Shown here: positions 62,158-64,000 of the stretch, in pieces
How the letters are laid out: each line of letters starts with the position of its first letter
Numbering within the stretch: the stretch's first letter is position 1
NCBI RefSeq assembly: GCF_014518425.1
Contig: NZ_JACVCU010000001.1
Span: 124,001 to 188,000, forward strand
Direction: 5' to 3'
Origin: Terrabacter sp. MAHUQ-38
GTDB lineage: Bacteria; Actinomycetota; Actinomycetes; Actinomycetales; Dermatophilaceae
DNA length: 64,000 nt
Position numbers and translations under genes: made by a program
Notes under the pieces: generated by a model
Told to the model about the DNA's origin: nothing
The model's input: the letters and a program-made list of their open reading frames with translations, nothing else
Databases searched by the model: none

Positions 62158-62691
62158 ATGTCGCCCCACTCGAGCACGCCCACCAGCCGCCTCCCCCGCA
62201 CGCTGACCGCCGCCCTCGCCGCCGGGCTCGCCGGGGCCGCCTTCGCCTGGGGGACCCAGACCGGCGTGGCCGGTCCGAGCGAGCCCCCCGCGTCCGCCGA
62301 GCCGACCCGACAGCACCGCGTGATCACCTCCCCCGACGCCCCCGCCGCGATCGGCCCGTACTCGCAGGCCATCGCCGCAGGCAACCAGCTGTACCTGTCC
62401 GGTCAGCTGCCCATCGACCCGGCGACGGGCCAGATCCCGGCCGGATCGCGCATCGAGGACCAGACCCGGCAGGTGCTGAAGAACCTTTCGGCCGTGCTTG
62501 AGGCCAACGAGATGACGCTGTCCCACGTCGTGAGCACCACCGTCTACCTCTCCGACCTCGACGACTTCGCGGCGTTCAACGCGGCCTACGCGGAGTTCTT
62601 CCCGCTGGCTCCCCCCGCACGGGCGACGATCGAGGTGGCGCGAGTGCCCCGGGACGCCAAGGTCGAGATCGCCGCCATCGCCATCCGCTGA
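62158..62691 (+). CDS. Exported RidA-family imine/enamine deaminase
   Basis: 177 residues. Residues ~11-31 (RLPRTLTAALAAGLAGAAFAW) form a signal peptide with a likely cleavage after AFA, unusual because ordinary RidA proteins are cytosolic. The mature part is a complete RidA domain: Tyr68 in GPYSQAI, the substrate-carboxylate Arg155 (PPARATIEV, equal to Arg105 of characterised RidA) and Glu170 in KVEIAAIA. RidA hydrolyses reactive enamines/imines released by PLP enzymes. The next gene encodes an exported PLP enzyme. AGAGGACCC precedes the ATG. Confidence 0.9.
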   Translation: MSPHSSTPTSRLPRTLTAALAAGLAGAAFAWGTQTGVAGPSEPPASAEPTRQHRVITSPDAPAAIGPYSQAIAAGNQLYLSGQLPIDPATGQIPAGSRIEDQTRQVLKNLSAVLEANEMTLSHVVSTTVYLSDLDDFAAFNAAYAEFFPLAPPARATIEVARVPRDAKVEIAAIAIR

Positions 62692-62729
62692 CTGTCCGCT
62701 GGAATCCATTGAAACCAAAGGAGACACCC

Positions 62730-64000
62730 GTGACCAACGTCCTGAACACCTCGCACGCGTCCCGACGCGGCATCCTTCGACTGATGGGGGCCGGCACCTT
62801 CACAGCCGCCACCACCGGCCTCGGACTGCTCGGGCCCGCCCCCGCGTCCGCTGCTTCTGCCACGTCGGTCGGGGCCGCCCGTGGCGCCGCCTCGATGCCC
62901 CTCGCCGACGACCCCACCTTCTGGCAGCAGGTCGAGCGGCAGTTCGTGCTCGACCGGAAGGTGCTGTTCATGAACGTCGGCACCGTCGGCTCTCCGCCGA
63001 GGTCGGTGCTGCAGACCCTCGAGGACACCAACCTGCGGGTCGCCGTCGCCGCCGAGTCGGGCTACAGCTCGTTCGACGACGTGCGCACCCTGGCGGCATC
63101 CGGGCTGGGCTGCGACCTGGACGAGATGGCGATCACCCACAACACCAGCGACGGCATGGCCAAGGTCCTCGCCGGCCTCGAGCTCGTCGAGGGCGACGAG
63201 ATCCTCACGACGAACCACGAGCACTCGGGCGGCAACTCGCCGATGCAGCAGATCCGCGACCGCAAGGGCGTCGTCCTGCGCCGGGTCGCGCTGCCCGTCG
63301 GAAACGCGCAGCGCGCCGAGGACTACGTCGAGCTCTTCCGGCAGGCCATCACGCCGCGGACCAAGGTCATGCTCTTCTCGGCGCCCACGTACAAGACCGG
63401 CACCATGCTCCCGATCCGGATGCTCGTCGACCTCGCCCAGGAGCACGGCCTCGTGACCGTCGTCGACGGCGCCCACGTCCCAGGAATGATGAACTACTCG
63501 ATGCACGACCTCGGGGTCGACTTCTTCGCAGGCTCGGCCGCCAAGTGGCAGTGCGGTCCCGGCGGGACGGGCGTGCTCTACGTTCGCAACAAGGTCGACG
63601 CGCGCTACAACCCGAACCCCTTGCCCACGTTCTGGCCCACCATCACGAGCAGCTACCCCGACGCCGGCCTACCACCGCGGACGACCAACGCGACCGCGTC
63701 CTACGACATGGGTCGCTACCTCACGTCGGTCGGCAACGGCAGCATCGCGCTTCAGGCCGGCGTCAAGCAGGTCATGACGATGTGGGACACCATCGGCCGT
63801 CAGCGCATCGAGGACCACGTCCTCGGCCTGTCCGCGCACCTCAAGGCGCTCATCGCCGAGCGGTGGGGCGTCGAGCGTCTCTACTCGCCGAAGGACGACC
63901 CGCGACTCGTCTGCGCACTGACGTCGTTCAACCCGTTCGCCAACGCCGCGGACGTCACCAACCAGGCCAAGTCCGTCGAGTTCGTCGCCCGGATGAAGTC
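62730..64000 (+). CDS. Tat-exported class V aminotransferase-fold PLP enzyme (3' end outside window)
   Basis: 423 residues visible from a GTG start with AAAGGAGA upstream. Ser11-Arg12-Arg13-Gly14-Ile15-Leu16 is a twin-arginine motif before a hydrophobic stretch ending ASA, so a folded, cofactor-loaded enzyme would be exported. The PLP-binding lysine is Lys272 in GSAAKWQCGPGG and Asp246 in VVDGAHVPG holds the PLP nitrogen; THNTSDGMAKVLAGLEL matches isopenicillin-N-epimerase-like class V enzymes. It lies 38 nt after the exported RidA gene. The reaction (epimerase, lyase or transaminase) is unknown. Confidence 0.9.
   Translation, partial: MTNVLNTSHASRRGILRLMGAGTFTAATTGLGLLGPAPASAASATSVGAARGAASMPLADDPTFWQQVERQFVLDRKVLFMNVGTVGSPPRSVLQTLEDTNLRVAVAAESGYSSFDDVRTLAASGLGCDLDEMAITHNTSDGMAKVLAGLELVEGDEILTTNHEHSGGNSPMQQIRDRKGVVLRRVALPVGNAQRAEDYVELFRQAITPRTKVMLFSAPTYKTGTMLPIRMLVDLAQEHGLVTVVDGAHVPGMMNYSMHDLGVDFFAGSAAKWQCGPGGTGVLYVRNKVDARYNPNPLPTFWPTITSSYPDAGLPPRTTNATASYDMGRYLTSVGNGSIALQAGVKQVMTMWDTIGRQRIEDHVLGLSAHLKALIAERWGVERLYSPKDDPRLVCALTSFNPFANAADVTNQAKSVEFVARMK

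Overview
The window is about 70% GC, with dense gene packing, frequent 1-4 nt start/stop overlaps, many GTG starts and a large share of apparently leaderless genes. Mycothiol-type and F420/Ddn-type enzymes, a SigB/SigF-type sigma factor, GAF-ANTAR, DUF6458 and two-subunit acyl-CoA dehydrogenases all point to an actinobacterium. My inference, not provable from here, is a member of the Micrococcales close to Intrasporangiaceae. No rRNA, tRNA, CRISPR array, insertion sequence, prophage or replication origin was seen; this is ordinary chromosomal DNA.

Layout. 1-10.9 kb: end of a large acyl-CoA dehydrogenase, a tandem-GNAT acetyltransferase, a membrane acyltransferase whose N-terminus is broken by an in-frame stop, small and medium membrane proteins, an NHLRC2-like thioredoxin/NHL protein coupled to a nitrilase-family amidohydrolase, a MerR/GyrI-like regulator and a CopD-CtaG fusion. 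10.9-17.3 kb: mycothiol-dependent isomerase-like protein, SigB/F-type sigma factor, GAF-ANTAR protein, a MarR-controlled drug exporter and a second MFS protein with a His-rich loop. 17.4-20.5 kb: a fatty-acid or CoA-ester operon (two acyl-CoA dehydrogenases plus a hydratase-like protein without catalytic glutamates). 20.6-22.5 kb: TetR gene and divergent YhgE-like membrane protein with two operators. 22.6-25.7 kb: DtxR-type regulator, Tat-exported two-domain multicopper oxidase and ZIP transporter. 25.8-30.9 kb: an unrecognised Rossmann-like protein, a TraR/DksA protein, a TetR/MFS divergent pair and an SDR. 31.1-34.8 kb: E1alpha-E1beta-E2 of a 2-oxoacid dehydrogenase. 35-39.8 kb: ATPase, glyoxalase-like protein, two paralogous membrane proteins, HisC/Pat. 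39.9-46.4 kb: phosphofructokinase, holin-like membrane protein, a reductase remnant, SbcCD, DUF1304. 46.5-58.7 kb: two MFS proteins; phenylacetate genes paaN, paaH, paaI and paaK, interleaved with a DEAD-box helicase and a polar amino-acid ABC importer. 58.8-64 kb: Ddn-like reductase, an SSS symporter-ECF sigma-membrane protein operon, and an exported RidA followed by a Tat-exported class V PLP enzyme cut by the window edge.

Four signals go beyond gene calling. (1) The octamer CGGCATAC (or its complement) occurs 31 times, and every GGCATAC heptamer I found lies inside it. (2) About twenty genes carry a -10 hexamer exactly 6 or 7 nt before the start codon, implying leaderless mRNAs. (3) A palindromic intergenic element at 31 kb and 57 kb differs by compensatory changes in both arms. 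(4) The RidA and PLP-enzyme pair both carry export signals, so imine/enamine chemistry may occur outside the cytoplasm.
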